From NCBI GenBank assembly GCA_011774835.1, contig JAACAK010000120.1, positions 1-64,000 of the forward strand: DNA of 64,000 nt, written 5' to 3'. The notes beneath the pieces were generated by a model. That model saw only the letters and a program-made list of their open reading frames with translations. It was not told the origin of the DNA and made no database searches. This DNA is from Candidatus Kutchimonas denitrificans (GTDB lineage: Bacteria > Gemmatimonadota > Gemmatimonadetes > Palauibacterales > KS3-K002). Positions 32,184 to 45,100 of this stretch are shown piece by piece (the stretch's first letter is position 1; the number at the start of each line of letters is the position of its first letter). The position numbers and the translations under genes were made by a program.

Positions 32184-34118
32184 CTACAGGTCACCTCCGT
32201 ACGGGTCTTCCGGCACGGGCACGGGACGAGCCGTTGGCTCGATGACCTCCGATGACACTTTGCGTTTCAGCCGGGCGCGGAAAAAGCTCAGCGCGTCGTC
32301 CGGCTCTACCCGTTCGGCGTGGTGATAGGCCCGGAGCACTTCCTCGCGATCGCGTCCGGCGATCAGGTCCTTCACCTCGTTCAGCTTGACGCGCCCGTCG
32401 AGGCGTTTGAGCCCCCGCGCGATGGCATCCTCGAACGGAAGGTCGTGACGCGGCGGGAACTTCTCGATCCCATCGCGCCCGCGCATCACCGCCGGCTTGG
32501 GGAAGCGGGCGAAGATCGGCTGCGTGAAATGCGGATGGCGGACCATCAGGTCCCCCTTCGGCAGGCTGGCCAGTTTCGTCTTGGTGGCCGGCGTCAGGAC
32601 CCCGTAGCCCGGCGTCGCCAGCTCGTCCATGTCCATCCGACCGTAGACCGACGAGCCACAGTTGCCCACGACACGCCGATGGACTTGCGAACGGAACTGT
32701 TGCGCGCCGAACAGCACGAGCCCCAGGTAGCGGCCCCGCTCGCTGATGTCGAGGAGCATCTTCCGCACGTAGGTCTCGGGCCCGTCCGAGGGGGCGTACT
32801 TGTTGAGCTCGTCCGCGAAGACGATCACGTGGTTCACCCCCAGGCTCCCCGACTCGAGCCCCTCGCGCAGCCGCGACACCACCCGCGCGAACACCAGGTC
32901 CTGCGCCTCGGGCTCCACGTTCGCCACGTCCACCACATAGACCGCCCGATCCTCGAACTCGCCCCACGGCAGATCGTTCACCGCGTCGTCGTTCACCACC
33001 AGGCCGTGCGCCCGGCTGACGATCCCGTTCAGCCTGTTCCGCACCTTGCGGATCGTCGCCGTGTGGTGCGTCATCCAGCGGTCGGAACCGCTGCTCTCGC
33101 AATAGGCCAGCACGTCGTCGAACCAGGCTTCCAGGTCGCGGAAGGTGCGCACCAGGTGGTCCCGGGATACGAGATGGCCATGGCTGGGGCCAAACGGCTG
33201 ATCGAGGACCCGGTCGCGGATGAAATCGACCAGCGCGTCGGCTTTCGCGTCCAGGTCGTCACGCGTCAGGAGAACCTCGGAGAACTGCATCACTTCCTTG
33301 AGCCCCCAACGCAGCGGCTCGACGTTCTCGATCAGTTCCGGATGCGTCCGCAGCGTGTTCAGATTCCAGCCGTCGGGCTTGTAGGGCGCGTAGTAGCGCA
33401 CGTTCTCGAACGGCTGCGCCGGCACGCCCAGCTTCCCGTACATCCGCAGATCGTTCTCGTCCAGCAGGCCCGGCTGGTCCAGGAACAGGAGGTCCGGACC
33501 TTTGACGTTGAAGCAGACCGCGGCCACCGATCCCTTCGCCGCCGGCATGTGCTGGAAGACCGAGGCGAGCAGGAACTCGACCAGGCTCGTCTTGGTGGCC
33601 AGCCCGCTGACCCCGGTGATGTTCAGGTGGGCCGCTTCAGGACCCAGCAGGAAATCGGCGTCCAGATAGACCTTCGCTTCCATACCACCGCTGGTGTAGA
33701 GGCCCAGCGGGATGCCGGTCTCGTTCTCGACCCCGACGTAGGTGTCCATCCGTAGTCCCACGACGACGTCGTCGTCGTCCGCCAGATAGACGGCGCCCAT
33801 CGGAACCGGCTGCACGGGCTCCTCCGGCTCGCGGCGAAGGACGGCGGCCGAATAGAGCCGAATCTCTGGCCGCTCCGACGCCGACCGCGCCTCCGCCTCG
33901 GGGTCGGCGTCGGCGCCGATGTAGTCGTGGAGCGGCGACATCAGGTCGGTGTAGCTGAACCCCTCGACCACCACGCCGTACACGGTCTGCGCCTCAGCCA
34001 CGACCCGCACGATCGAGCCGATGCCGATCTGGGCCTCCCGGCCGGTCCAGAAGTGGAACTCATGAGTCGTGTTCGGCTTTCGCTCGGTCGCGACGACCCT
34101 GCCTACCAGTGCGCTCAT
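32184..34118 (-). CDS. HerA-like hexameric ATPase (DUF87 type)
   Basis: An N-terminal HAS-barrel-like segment (VGRVVATERKPNTTHEF) precedes a RecA-like ATPase. The P-loop reads GVSGLATKTS at residues 169-178, an unusual Walker A with ATK in place of GSGK. Walker B is HVIVFADELNKYAP near residue 428, and a likely arginine-finger region follows. HerA works with NurA and with Mre11-Rad50 in archaeal DNA-end resection. Here the gene leads an operon that ends in sbcD-sbcC, but no NurA is present in the window. It could be a HerA helicase/translocase or a related ATPase of unknown target. Confidence 0.82.
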   Translation of the reverse strand: MSALVGRVVATERKPNTTHEFHFWTGREAQIGIGSIVRVVAEAQTVYGVVVEGFSYTDLMSPLHDYIGADADPEAEARSASERPEIRLYSAAVLRREPEEPVQPVPMGAVYLADDDDVVVGLRMDTYVGVENETGIPLGLYTSGGMEAKVYLDADFLLGPEAAHLNITGVSGLATKTSLVEFLLASVFQHMPAAKGSVAAVCFNVKGPDLLFLDQPGLLDENDLRMYGKLGVPAQPFENVRYYAPYKPDGWNLNTLRTHPELIENVEPLRWGLKEVMQFSEVLLTRDDLDAKADALVDFIRDRVLDQPFGPSHGHLVSRDHLVRTFRDLEAWFDDVLAYCESSGSDRWMTHHTATIRKVRNRLNGIVSRAHGLVVNDDAVNDLPWGEFEDRAVYVVDVANVEPEAQDLVFARVVSRLREGLESGSLGVNHVIVFADELNKYAPSDGPETYVRKMLLDISERGRYLGLVLFGAQQFRSQVHRRVVGNCGSSVYGRMDMDELATPGYGVLTPATKTKLASLPKGDLMVRHPHFTQPIFARFPKPAVMRGRDGIEKFPPRHDLPFEDAIARGLKRLDGRVKLNEVKDLIAGRDREEVLRAYHHAERVEPDDALSFFRARLKRKVSSEVIEPTARPVPVPEDPYGGDL

Positions 34119-34144
34119 CTTCCCCTTCCCGTCGCCAACTCTAT

Positions 34145-34174
34145 CCCAACGCCATCCCCAAGCATGGCGTTGGG
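34145..34174 (-). terminator. Perfect 11-bp hairpin downstream of carB
   Basis: CCCAACGCCAT and ATGGCGTTGGG are exact inverse copies separated by eight bases, 34 bases beyond the carB stop and 26 bases before the HerA-like start. It has the position and strength of a terminator stem, but no U-tract follows on the minus strand. Confidence 0.5.
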
Positions 34175-34208
34175 GGAGGGCGATGGCGATGATGTGTGTG
34201 TACGGGCT

Positions 34209-37445
<3,237 letters not shown>

Positions 37446-37610
37446 CGAGTTAGGTTGATTGATTCCGCATGAACCTCGGCGACCGAGCAATAGTACCCGG
37501 CCGGCCCGTGCGGCGCCAGTCGGACGCCGGTTGCCCCGCTTCGGGCCGTTCGCCACATTCGAGGCTCACGTACAGCGATCGGACCTCATAACTGAAACGC
37601 GAGATCGGAT

Positions 37611-39848
37611 ATGAAGAATCTCATTCATCTGCCCGGCCCGAACCGCCTGGCTCTGGCGGTCGCGGCCTGGCTGTTCCTCGGCTGCAGCTCCACCGCACCG
37701 GTCGAACAGGAACCTGCCCCCGCCACCACCCCCGCCCCCGAGGCCGAGGAGTCGGCGGTCGCGCCGATGCCGGCGTTCACGGTCCCGCCCATGCCTTCGC
37801 TGGAAGACGTCGAGGCGGGTCGCTTCATCAACGGAAAGATGTGGACGTTCGAGTACGCGCCGCTCGAGTACTTCGCCGAGACCTACGGCTTCCAACCTGA
37901 CCAGGAGTGGTTCGAGAAGGCACGGCTGGGCGCTCTGCGCATCCAGGGTTGCTCGGCTTCCTTCGTTTCACCGCACGGGCTCGTCCTCACCAACCACCAC
38001 TGCGCCCGGGGCAGCGTCACCGAGGTGAGCGAGCCGGATGAGAATCTTCTGGACAACGGTTTCTACGCGTTGGGCCTCTCGGACGAGCGCCCGTCCAGCC
38101 AGACCGCTGACCAGCTGATCGAGATCGTCGATGTCACCGACCGGGTGCGGGCGGCGACGGCAACGGTCCCCGAGGCGGAGATGGCGCAGGCGGCGGAAGC
38201 CGCCAGCTCCACGATCGCGGACAGCATGACCGCCGCGCGCGGCGGCGCCGAGGCGGGGATCATGGTCGAGGTGATCGCGCTGTGGAACGGGGCACGTTAC
38301 TCGGCCTATGTATTTCGCCGTTACGACGACGTGCGCCTGGTCCTCGCTCCCGAGCTACAGATCGGCTTCTTCGGCGGCGACCCGGACAACTTCACGTACC
38401 CGCGCTACAACCTGGACATGTCGTTCTACCGGATCTACGGGGAGGACGGGGAGCCGCTCGAATCGAACAACCACTTCACCTGGAGCGAAGACGGGGTGGA
38501 GCAGGGCGACGCCGTTTTCGTGATCGGCAACCCGGGCGGCAGCAGCCGCTTGCAGACGGTCTCCCAGCTGGAGTTCCGACGGGCGGTGGGGGACAAGACC
38601 CTCCTCGGTTTCCTCGACACACGCCTGCCGGTGCTGAAAGCGTACCTCGCGGCCGACCCCGAGGGCGCCGAGGAGCAAGACCTGCGCAATACGATCTTCA
38701 GCCTGGAGAACACCCAGAAGGCCTACCGGGGCATTTGGGAGGGCCTGTTCAATCCGGAGTACATGGCGCAGCTGGCTGACGCCGAGGCCGACTTCCGGGC
38801 GGCGCTCCAGGCGGACCCGGAGCTTAGCGCTGAGTACGGCGGACTGTTCGACCGCATGGCCGACATCCAGGCGCAGAAGATCGCGCTGGGACCCCAATAC
38901 GGCACCACCTTCGCGTTGGGCAGCCCGAACTGGACGTCCGCCACCATGTTGCGGGCGCTCTACGCCTACCTGTACCTGACCCGTCAGGCGGAGTCTTTCA
39001 AGACGCAGCTGCTGGCGGTCGAGACCAAGCATCCGGTGCTGGAGCGCGGGATGTTGGAGGCGCGGTTGCGGGACATCCAGAAGTACCTGAGCCCCGAGCA
39101 CGAGGTCACGACGCAGCTCCTGCAGGGGCGCACCGCCGAGGAGACGGCCGAGGCGTTGATCTCGCACTCCGTGCTCGCCGACTCGGCGCGCGCGGCCGAC
39201 GCCGTCGAATCAGGCACGCTCACGTTGGAGGACCCGGCGGTCCAGGCGATGGCACAGCTGTTCGAACCGACGAGGAACGTGCAGGCCACGTACGGCGCTC
39301 TCAATGAAGACGAAGAGGTGATCGAGCAGCAGTTGGGCCAGGCACACTTCGGCGTCTACGGCACCACGATGCCGCCGGACGCCACGTTCTCGCTGCGAAT
39401 CGCCGACGGGCGGGTGGAAGGCTATGAGTACAACGGGACGGTCGCCCCGATCCACACCACCTTCTATGGCCTCTACGACCGCTACTACTCGCACGGCGGT
39501 CCCGGCACGCCCTGGGACCTGCCCGCCGGCTGGTTGGCGCCGCCCGATGCGTTCGACCCGGCAACGCCCCTCAACTTCGTCACCACCGCCGACATCATCG
39601 GCGGCAACTCCGGATCGCCGGTCATCAACGACGATCTCGAGGTCGTCGGCCTGATCTTCGACGGCAACATCGAGAGCCTTCCCGGCGATTACATCTACGA
39701 TCCCGAGGTCAATCGTTCCGTCGCCGTCGATGTGCGCGGGATTCTCGAAGCACTCGATGACATATACGATGCCGACCGGATCGTGCTGGAGCTGACCACC
39801 GGCCGGATGGTGGCGACCGAAGCGGAGGCGGACGCGGTGAGGCGATAG
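37611..39848 (+). CDS. S46-family dipeptidyl-peptidase lipoprotein
   Basis: S46 peptidases remove dipeptides from oligopeptides in the periplasm of Gram-negative bacteria. The signal ends in a lipobox (LFLGC, Cys25). The catalytic His lies in LVLTNHHCARG and the nucleophile Ser in DIIGGNSGSPVIN; the Asp is expected between them in the trypsin-like fold, perhaps in RYDDVRL. The 745-residue length is typical. The stop codon TAG is also the first three bases of an octamer array. Confidence 0.93.
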   Translation: MKNLIHLPGPNRLALAVAAWLFLGCSSTAPVEQEPAPATTPAPEAEESAVAPMPAFTVPPMPSLEDVEAGRFINGKMWTFEYAPLEYFAETYGFQPDQEWFEKARLGALRIQGCSASFVSPHGLVLTNHHCARGSVTEVSEPDENLLDNGFYALGLSDERPSSQTADQLIEIVDVTDRVRAATATVPEAEMAQAAEAASSTIADSMTAARGGAEAGIMVEVIALWNGARYSAYVFRRYDDVRLVLAPELQIGFFGGDPDNFTYPRYNLDMSFYRIYGEDGEPLESNNHFTWSEDGVEQGDAVFVIGNPGGSSRLQTVSQLEFRRAVGDKTLLGFLDTRLPVLKAYLAADPEGAEEQDLRNTIFSLENTQKAYRGIWEGLFNPEYMAQLADAEADFRAALQADPELSAEYGGLFDRMADIQAQKIALGPQYGTTFALGSPNWTSATMLRALYAYLYLTRQAESFKTQLLAVETKHPVLERGMLEARLRDIQKYLSPEHEVTTQLLQGRTAEETAEALISHSVLADSARAADAVESGTLTLEDPAVQAMAQLFEPTRNVQATYGALNEDEEVIEQQLGQAHFGVYGTTMPPDATFSLRIADGRVEGYEYNGTVAPIHTTFYGLYDRYYSHGGPGTPWDLPAGWLAPPDAFDPATPLNFVTTADIIGGNSGSPVINDDLEVVGLIFDGNIESLPGDYIYDPEVNRSVAVDVRGILEALDDIYDADRIVLELTTGRMVATEAEADAVRR

Positions 39849-39969
39849 GTTGGTAGGTTGGTGCGTTAGTCGGTTAGTGGGTGGACTGGTGATCGGCGCC
39901 CAGGGTTACATGGCTGACCTGACCGCTCTCCAATCAACCAACCCACCAACCCACCAACCTACCAACTCA
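39846..39969. repeat. Inverted octamer arrays flush with two convergent stop codons
   Basis: After the peptidase stop, GGTTGGTR-type octamers run on the plus strand (TAGGTTGG twice, then variants with CGTTAGTC and GGTTAGTG). On the minus strand a matching run (TGAGTTGG, TAGGTTGG, TGGGTTGG twice) begins at the barrel-protein stop. The outer 14 bases of each side (39849-39862 and 39953-39966) are perfect inverse copies, each touching a stop codon. Both mRNAs therefore get a G-rich tail. The unit family also occurs after coxA at 386-425. Confidence 0.95.
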
Positions 39970-40839
39970 CTCCTCCTCGTCACCGATCAGCAGGGCGACG
40001 CCGCCGGCCAGGCCCCAATCCCCCGAGTTGCCGGCGTAACCGGCGAAGCCCCCGAAGTCGACGAGCCAGGAACCCAGGCGGAAGTCCAACCCGAGCATCA
40101 GTTCCCCAATGTCCTCGGTGCCCACAGGCACACGTTGCCGCGTGCTCGCCCGCCCGTACGCTCCGGCGCGGACGCGGAGCCGCTGCGGCAGGCCGAGATC
40201 ATAGAGGAACTGCGCGCTGTACGCGAAGACATCGTTCTGCTCGAAGTTCTCCAACGGCGCCTCGAGGATGGCCAGACCCGCATCACCGGTAAACCGCAGC
40301 GGCCCGCCACCATAGCTCCCCAGCAACGTCATGCGAACGTTGGTCGTATTGGTGCCCAGCCCCTCGGCCTGGTTGCTGGAGGGAATGTCGAACCGCAGCC
40401 GACCGCCGAAGGCGAAGCCATCGGCATCGCCCAGCGCCTTGAACGTGACGTCGGCCGAAACGTTGCCAGCACCCGAGCTCTCGCCGTCCGCGAGCCCCTC
40501 GTCGGGCGTCACGAGCGGCATCCCCAACGTGTCGACGTTGAGCACCTTGTAAGCGTCACCCTCGAGACTGATAATGAGCCCGTCCGCGATGGCCCAAGAG
40601 ATCTGCAGCCTTCCGAATGTCTCCAGGTCGCCCCGGGCATCGAGCAGCGGGATCACGACGTTCCGCTCGTAGAGAGCGCCGACGCCGAAGATCATGTGGC
40701 CGCGCTTCGCCAGCACGACAGGCTGGATGGGGGCGTCCCGGACCAGAGCGTTCTGCGACTCGGCGGGCACCGCCGGACCGAGCAGCAAAATGGCGGCGAG
40801 AAGCGAGCCGCCGACACGCGACGACCTGGTCATGACCAT
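39967..40839 (-). CDS. Exported, probably outer-membrane beta-barrel-like protein
   Basis: The ATG at 40839 follows AAGGGCAGG and opens a signal peptide (GGSLLAAILLLGPAVPAESQ). The mature 260 residues show alternating hydrophobic strands, many Gly and aromatic residues, and a C-terminus of strand-like repeats (LMLGLDFRLGSWLVDFGGFAGYAG), which suggests a beta barrel. No family is recognised; MetA/phenol-type or generic transporter barrels are possible. The C-terminal DEEE leads directly into the repeat-associated stop. Confidence 0.7.
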   Translation of the reverse strand: MVMTRSSRVGGSLLAAILLLGPAVPAESQNALVRDAPIQPVVLAKRGHMIFGVGALYERNVVIPLLDARGDLETFGRLQISWAIADGLIISLEGDAYKVLNVDTLGMPLVTPDEGLADGESSGAGNVSADVTFKALGDADGFAFGGRLRFDIPSSNQAEGLGTNTTNVRMTLLGSYGGGPLRFTGDAGLAILEAPLENFEQNDVFAYSAQFLYDLGLPQRLRVRAGAYGRASTRQRVPVGTEDIGELMLGLDFRLGSWLVDFGGFAGYAGNSGDWGLAGGVALLIGDEEE

Positions 40840-40889
40840 CCTGCCCTTGACCCGCTCATCCACTGCACACCGAGGTACCGACGCACCGA

Positions 40890-42095
40890 CTACCGGAGCG
40901 CTCGTTCGAAGTCCGCCACGATGTCCTCCGGATCTTCCAGCCCCACCGAGACCCGAATCAGGTTCTCCGATATGCCCGCTTCGGCGCGCTGAGCCGGGGT
41001 CAGCCGGGCATGGATCATCGAAGCGGCGTGAACGGCCAGGGTTTCCGTGCCACCCAGGCTCACCGCGCGTCGGGCCAGCTCCAGCCGTGCGGTGAAGTCA
41101 CGAGCCGCGTCGAAACCGCCCGCCAGCTCGAAGACAACCATGCCGCCGAAGCCGTCCATCTGTTTCGCTGCGAGCTCGTGCTGCGGGTGCGAGGCGAGTC
41201 CAGGATAGTAGACGCGCTCTATCGCGGCATGGCCTTCGAGGAACTCGGCGACGGCCATGGCGCTGCTGTTGTGGCGGGCGACACGGAAAGGGAGGGTCTG
41301 CAGCCCGCGACCCAGCAACCAGGCCTCGAACGGGTGAGAGATCCCACCGTGGATGATATGTGCGAGCCACAGCTCGTCGATAAGCTCCTTGCGACCCACG
41401 ACGAAGCCGGCGGTGAGATCGCTGTGCCCGCCCAGGTACTTGGTCGCGCTGTGGACCACGAGATCGATACCGTGCTCGAGCGGACGCTGGTTGATCGGTG
41501 TGGCAAACGTGTTGTCCATGCAGACGAACGCGTCATGGTCGCGGGCGATGCCCATGACGCCCGCCAGGTCGGTGATCGTCAGCGTCGGGTTGGTGGGCGT
41601 CTCGAGCATCACGAGTCGCGTGTTCGGTCGCATCGCGTCAGCGAACGCATCGAGATCGGTCTGATCCACCATTGTCACCTCGATCCCGTACCGAGGCAGC
41701 CAGCTTTCCAGCGCCTTCATCGTTCCGACGTAGTGGCAATTCTGGCTCACCAGGTGGTCGCCGTTCTTCAGCATGCCGAGAAAGACCAGCATGATCGCCG
41801 CCATGCCGGACCCGGTGACGAGTGCCGCCTCTCCGCCCTCCAGCTCCGCTAAGGCGGTCTGTACCGCGCTGAAATTCGGGTTGCCGTACCGCGTGTAGAA
41901 CGTCTCCGGCTGGGTTGCTGTCGCGGCGTCCGCCACTTCCTCCGGCCGGTGGAACTCGAAGGTCGAGCTTTGCCAGATCGGCGCTGTCAACGACGTGCCG
42001 CCACCCGGCCCCATCGCTGCACCGCCCCCCGTCACCGATCGTATCACCCGGGTCGACATCCCCCACTCGCGCGACTTCGGTTTCCTGATCGTCAT
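40890..42095 (-). CDS. Trans-sulfuration-family PLP enzyme
   Basis: Cystathionine-gamma-synthase-family fold: YTRYGNPNFSAVQTALAELEGGEAALVTGSGMAA, METPTNPTL-type motif, and the PLP lysine in HSATKYLGGHSD. Members include cystathionine gamma-synthase or lyase, methionine gamma-lyase and O-acylhomoserine sulfhydrylase; sequence alone does not decide. I use the ATG at 42095 with GGAGGAG seven bases upstream; the track starts at GTG one codon earlier. It lies 29 bases after the glutamate dehydrogenase gene, so co-transcription is possible. Confidence 0.9.
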   Translation of the reverse strand: MTIRKPKSREWGMSTRVIRSVTGGGAAMGPGGGTSLTAPIWQSSTFEFHRPEEVADAATATQPETFYTRYGNPNFSAVQTALAELEGGEAALVTGSGMAAIMLVFLGMLKNGDHLVSQNCHYVGTMKALESWLPRYGIEVTMVDQTDLDAFADAMRPNTRLVMLETPTNPTLTITDLAGVMGIARDHDAFVCMDNTFATPINQRPLEHGIDLVVHSATKYLGGHSDLTAGFVVGRKELIDELWLAHIIHGGISHPFEAWLLGRGLQTLPFRVARHNSSAMAVAEFLEGHAAIERVYYPGLASHPQHELAAKQMDGFGGMVVFELAGGFDAARDFTARLELARRAVSLGGTETLAVHAASMIHARLTPAQRAEAGISENLIRVSVGLEDPEDIVADFERALR

Positions 42096-42124
42096 CACGT
42101 CTCCTCCGGCATCCCGACGACGCT

Positions 42125-45100
42125 TCAGCTACGGCCTTCGAGTATCAGCGTCGACTGGCGGACGGCTTCTCGTGTGGCCACGGTTAGCGCCGCCATGTTG
42201 ATGTGCTCGGACGTCAGCAGCTCCTCCAACGTTTCACGCACCACCTCGAGGCGCTCCGCGTGCCTGGCGCTGAATTCCTCGATCTGCTCCTCGATCGACC
42301 TGTCCCTGCCGCCGTTCGTCAGCACAGCGAGTGTCAGGTTGCGTCGCGCCTGACCCAGATCCTGTATCAGCCCCTGCGCCGCGCGCTGCTCCCACTCGTC
42401 TTCGCCGGGCGTCAGTTTCAGCAGCTCCAGCAGGAGGGCGAAGTCGATGTGACCGGCGAGGGCGAAATACACCCGTCCCACATCGACCACGGGCCGGTCG
42501 AACTCTCTCGAGATCCGCGTCACTTCCATCAGGTCCTCGAGGAACTGCAGCGCCGCCACTCGCAACGCCACCTCTTTCGGCACACCACTGGCGGTGAACT
42601 CATCGAGCGCCTGCTCGAACTCGGCGCTCTGCGACGCGTGCAGGATCGTGGGCAGGATGTCACAGAGCTCCTGTACCGGGCCCCTGAACTTCGTGATCAC
42701 ACCGCCAACGTCCACGTCCGCCGGCAGGTTCTCCACCGCCCAGCGGACCGTGCGATCCAGTATCCCCTCCAGTGCGAGCAGCCAGCGATACTGCTGCTCG
42801 GGGGGCAGGCGGATATCGTCCTGCTCCATGCGCCGCAGCAGCTCCGCCGTACCCATGATCTCGGCGGCGATGTACCAGCCGCGGGCCACAGCCGCTGGCG
42901 TGACACCCGAGTCTCGAACCACGCGGGGCACGAACGTGCAGCCCATCAGGTCGATCAGCCGGTTGGTCAGCACCGTTGCAGCGACCTCGCGGTGAAGGCG
43001 ATGGGTGAGCAGGTCCTCCTTTCCCACCCGATCGACCACGGCCGCCGGGAAGTAGGAGACCAGGCAGCTGAGGAGTGCGGGTTCCTCGGTCAGCGTCGAC
43101 GCGATGACCTCTCGCTTCAGATGGAGCTTGCTGTAGGCCAGCAGGAGCGACAGCTCGGGGCGCGTCAGGCTCTTGCCCTGCTCCTTGCGTGTCTGCAGCC
43201 GACCCCAGCCCGGAATGTGCTCGAGCGCGCGGCGCAGCCCGGCTCGCTGCTCCAGGTAATAGGAAGCGTCTCGGAAGTCCGCCAACCGCTCACGCGCACG
43301 CGCCTGTTCAAGGCTCAGCGCCCGGCTCTGGGCTCGATTGTTGGCTAGCACCTTCTCGCCCACCTCATCTTTGATCTGCACCAGCAGCTCGTTGCGCTCG
43401 TCGTAGGTCATCGCGCCGCGATCGATAGACTTGCGGAACAGAATCTTCAGGTTGACCTCGCGATCCGACATGTCGACGCCGCCCGAGTTGTCGATCGCGT
43501 CCGTGTTCACGCGGCCACCGTCCAACGCGTAGTCGATGCGCGCACGCTGCGTCAGCCCCAGGTTACCGCCCTCGCCCACCACCTGCACCCGCAGCTCGTT
43601 CGCATCGATCCGCACCGCGTCGTTGCTCGAGTCCCCGACATCGGCCTGCGTTTCCTCGGCAGACTTCACGTACGTGCCGATGCCGCCGTTCCACAGCAGG
43701 TCGGCGGGCGCCCTCAGAATCGCCTGGATCAGCGTCTGCCCGTTCACTGTCGATGCGTCGATGTCCAGCGCCCGGCGCACCTCGTCCGACAGTCGAATCT
43801 CCTTCGCACCCCGCGGGTAGACCGCGCCGCCGGCGCTCAGCACCGACCGATCGTAGTCGTCCCAGCTGGACGTAGGCAGCTTGAACAGTCGGGCGCGCTC
43901 GGCATAAGACGCCTCGGGGTCAGGGTCCGGGTCCACGAAGATGTGGCGATGGTCGAAGGCGGCCAGGAGGCGAATCGTTCGGCTCAGCAGCATGCCGTTG
44001 CCGAACACATCGCCGCTCATGTCGCCGATGCCGACCACCGTGATCGGCTCGGCGTTTGGGTCGACGCCCATCTCGCGGAAGTGGTGACGGACGCACTCCC
44101 ATGCCCCGCGCGCGGTGATCCGCTCTTTCTTGTGGTCGTAACCGTGGGAGCCGCCCGAAGCGAAGGCGTCGTCCATCCAGAAGTCGTACTCGGCAGCGAT
44201 CGCGTTCGCCACGTCAGAATACGCCGCCGTCCCCTTGTCCGCCGCCACGACCAGGTACGGGTCCTCATCGTCGTAGATCACCGTGTCGGGTGGCCTGACG
44301 ATCTCTCCATCCACCACGTTGTCGGTCACGTCGAGCAGGCCGCCGATGAAGTCTCTGTACGAAGCACGGACGGCCGGCTCGATCTGGGCTCGATCGGTCG
44401 GCGGCTTGCGGACATAGAAGGCGCCCTTCGCCCCGCTCGGCACGATCACCGCGTTCTTCACCTGTTGCGTCTTGACCAGTCCCAGCACCTCGGTTCGGAA
44501 GTCGTCCGGGCGCTCGCTCCACCGCAGCCCACCTCGAGCAACGGGTCCGAACCGTAGATGCAGGCCGGCGGTTTGCGGTCCATGGACGAACATCTCCCGC
44601 GCCGGCCGCGGATAGGGCATCTGCTCGATCGCTTCGCAGTCCAGCTTGAACGTCGTGCGCGGCCACTGCAGGTCGCGCCGCAGGTTGCGGTAGTAGCTGG
44701 TCCGCACGGTGGCGTGAATCAGATTGTGCAGTCGGCGCAGCGTGAGGTCGTCGTTGATCGACACCACCGCCTGCAACGATTCGAAGAAGCGCGAGCTGCG
44801 ATCTCCTATCGCCGCATCACGATCGCCCACGAACGCCGGGTCGAACTTGGCATGGAAGACCTGGCAGAGCAGTTGCGCGCAACCGGGATAATTGGTCAGC
44901 GCATCGGGCGCCGCGCGGCGGCTGGTCAGCGCACCGATCTGGAACGCGTAGGCGGAATACGCCCGCAGGACCGACGCTTCTTCCCACGTGATGCCTGCCG
45001 TAATGACCAGCTGGTTGAATGCGTCATCGTCGGCTTGGCCGCTCGCCACCGCCCGCAGCGTCTCGGTGAGACGCTCGCCCACTATCCCTCCATCGAGACG

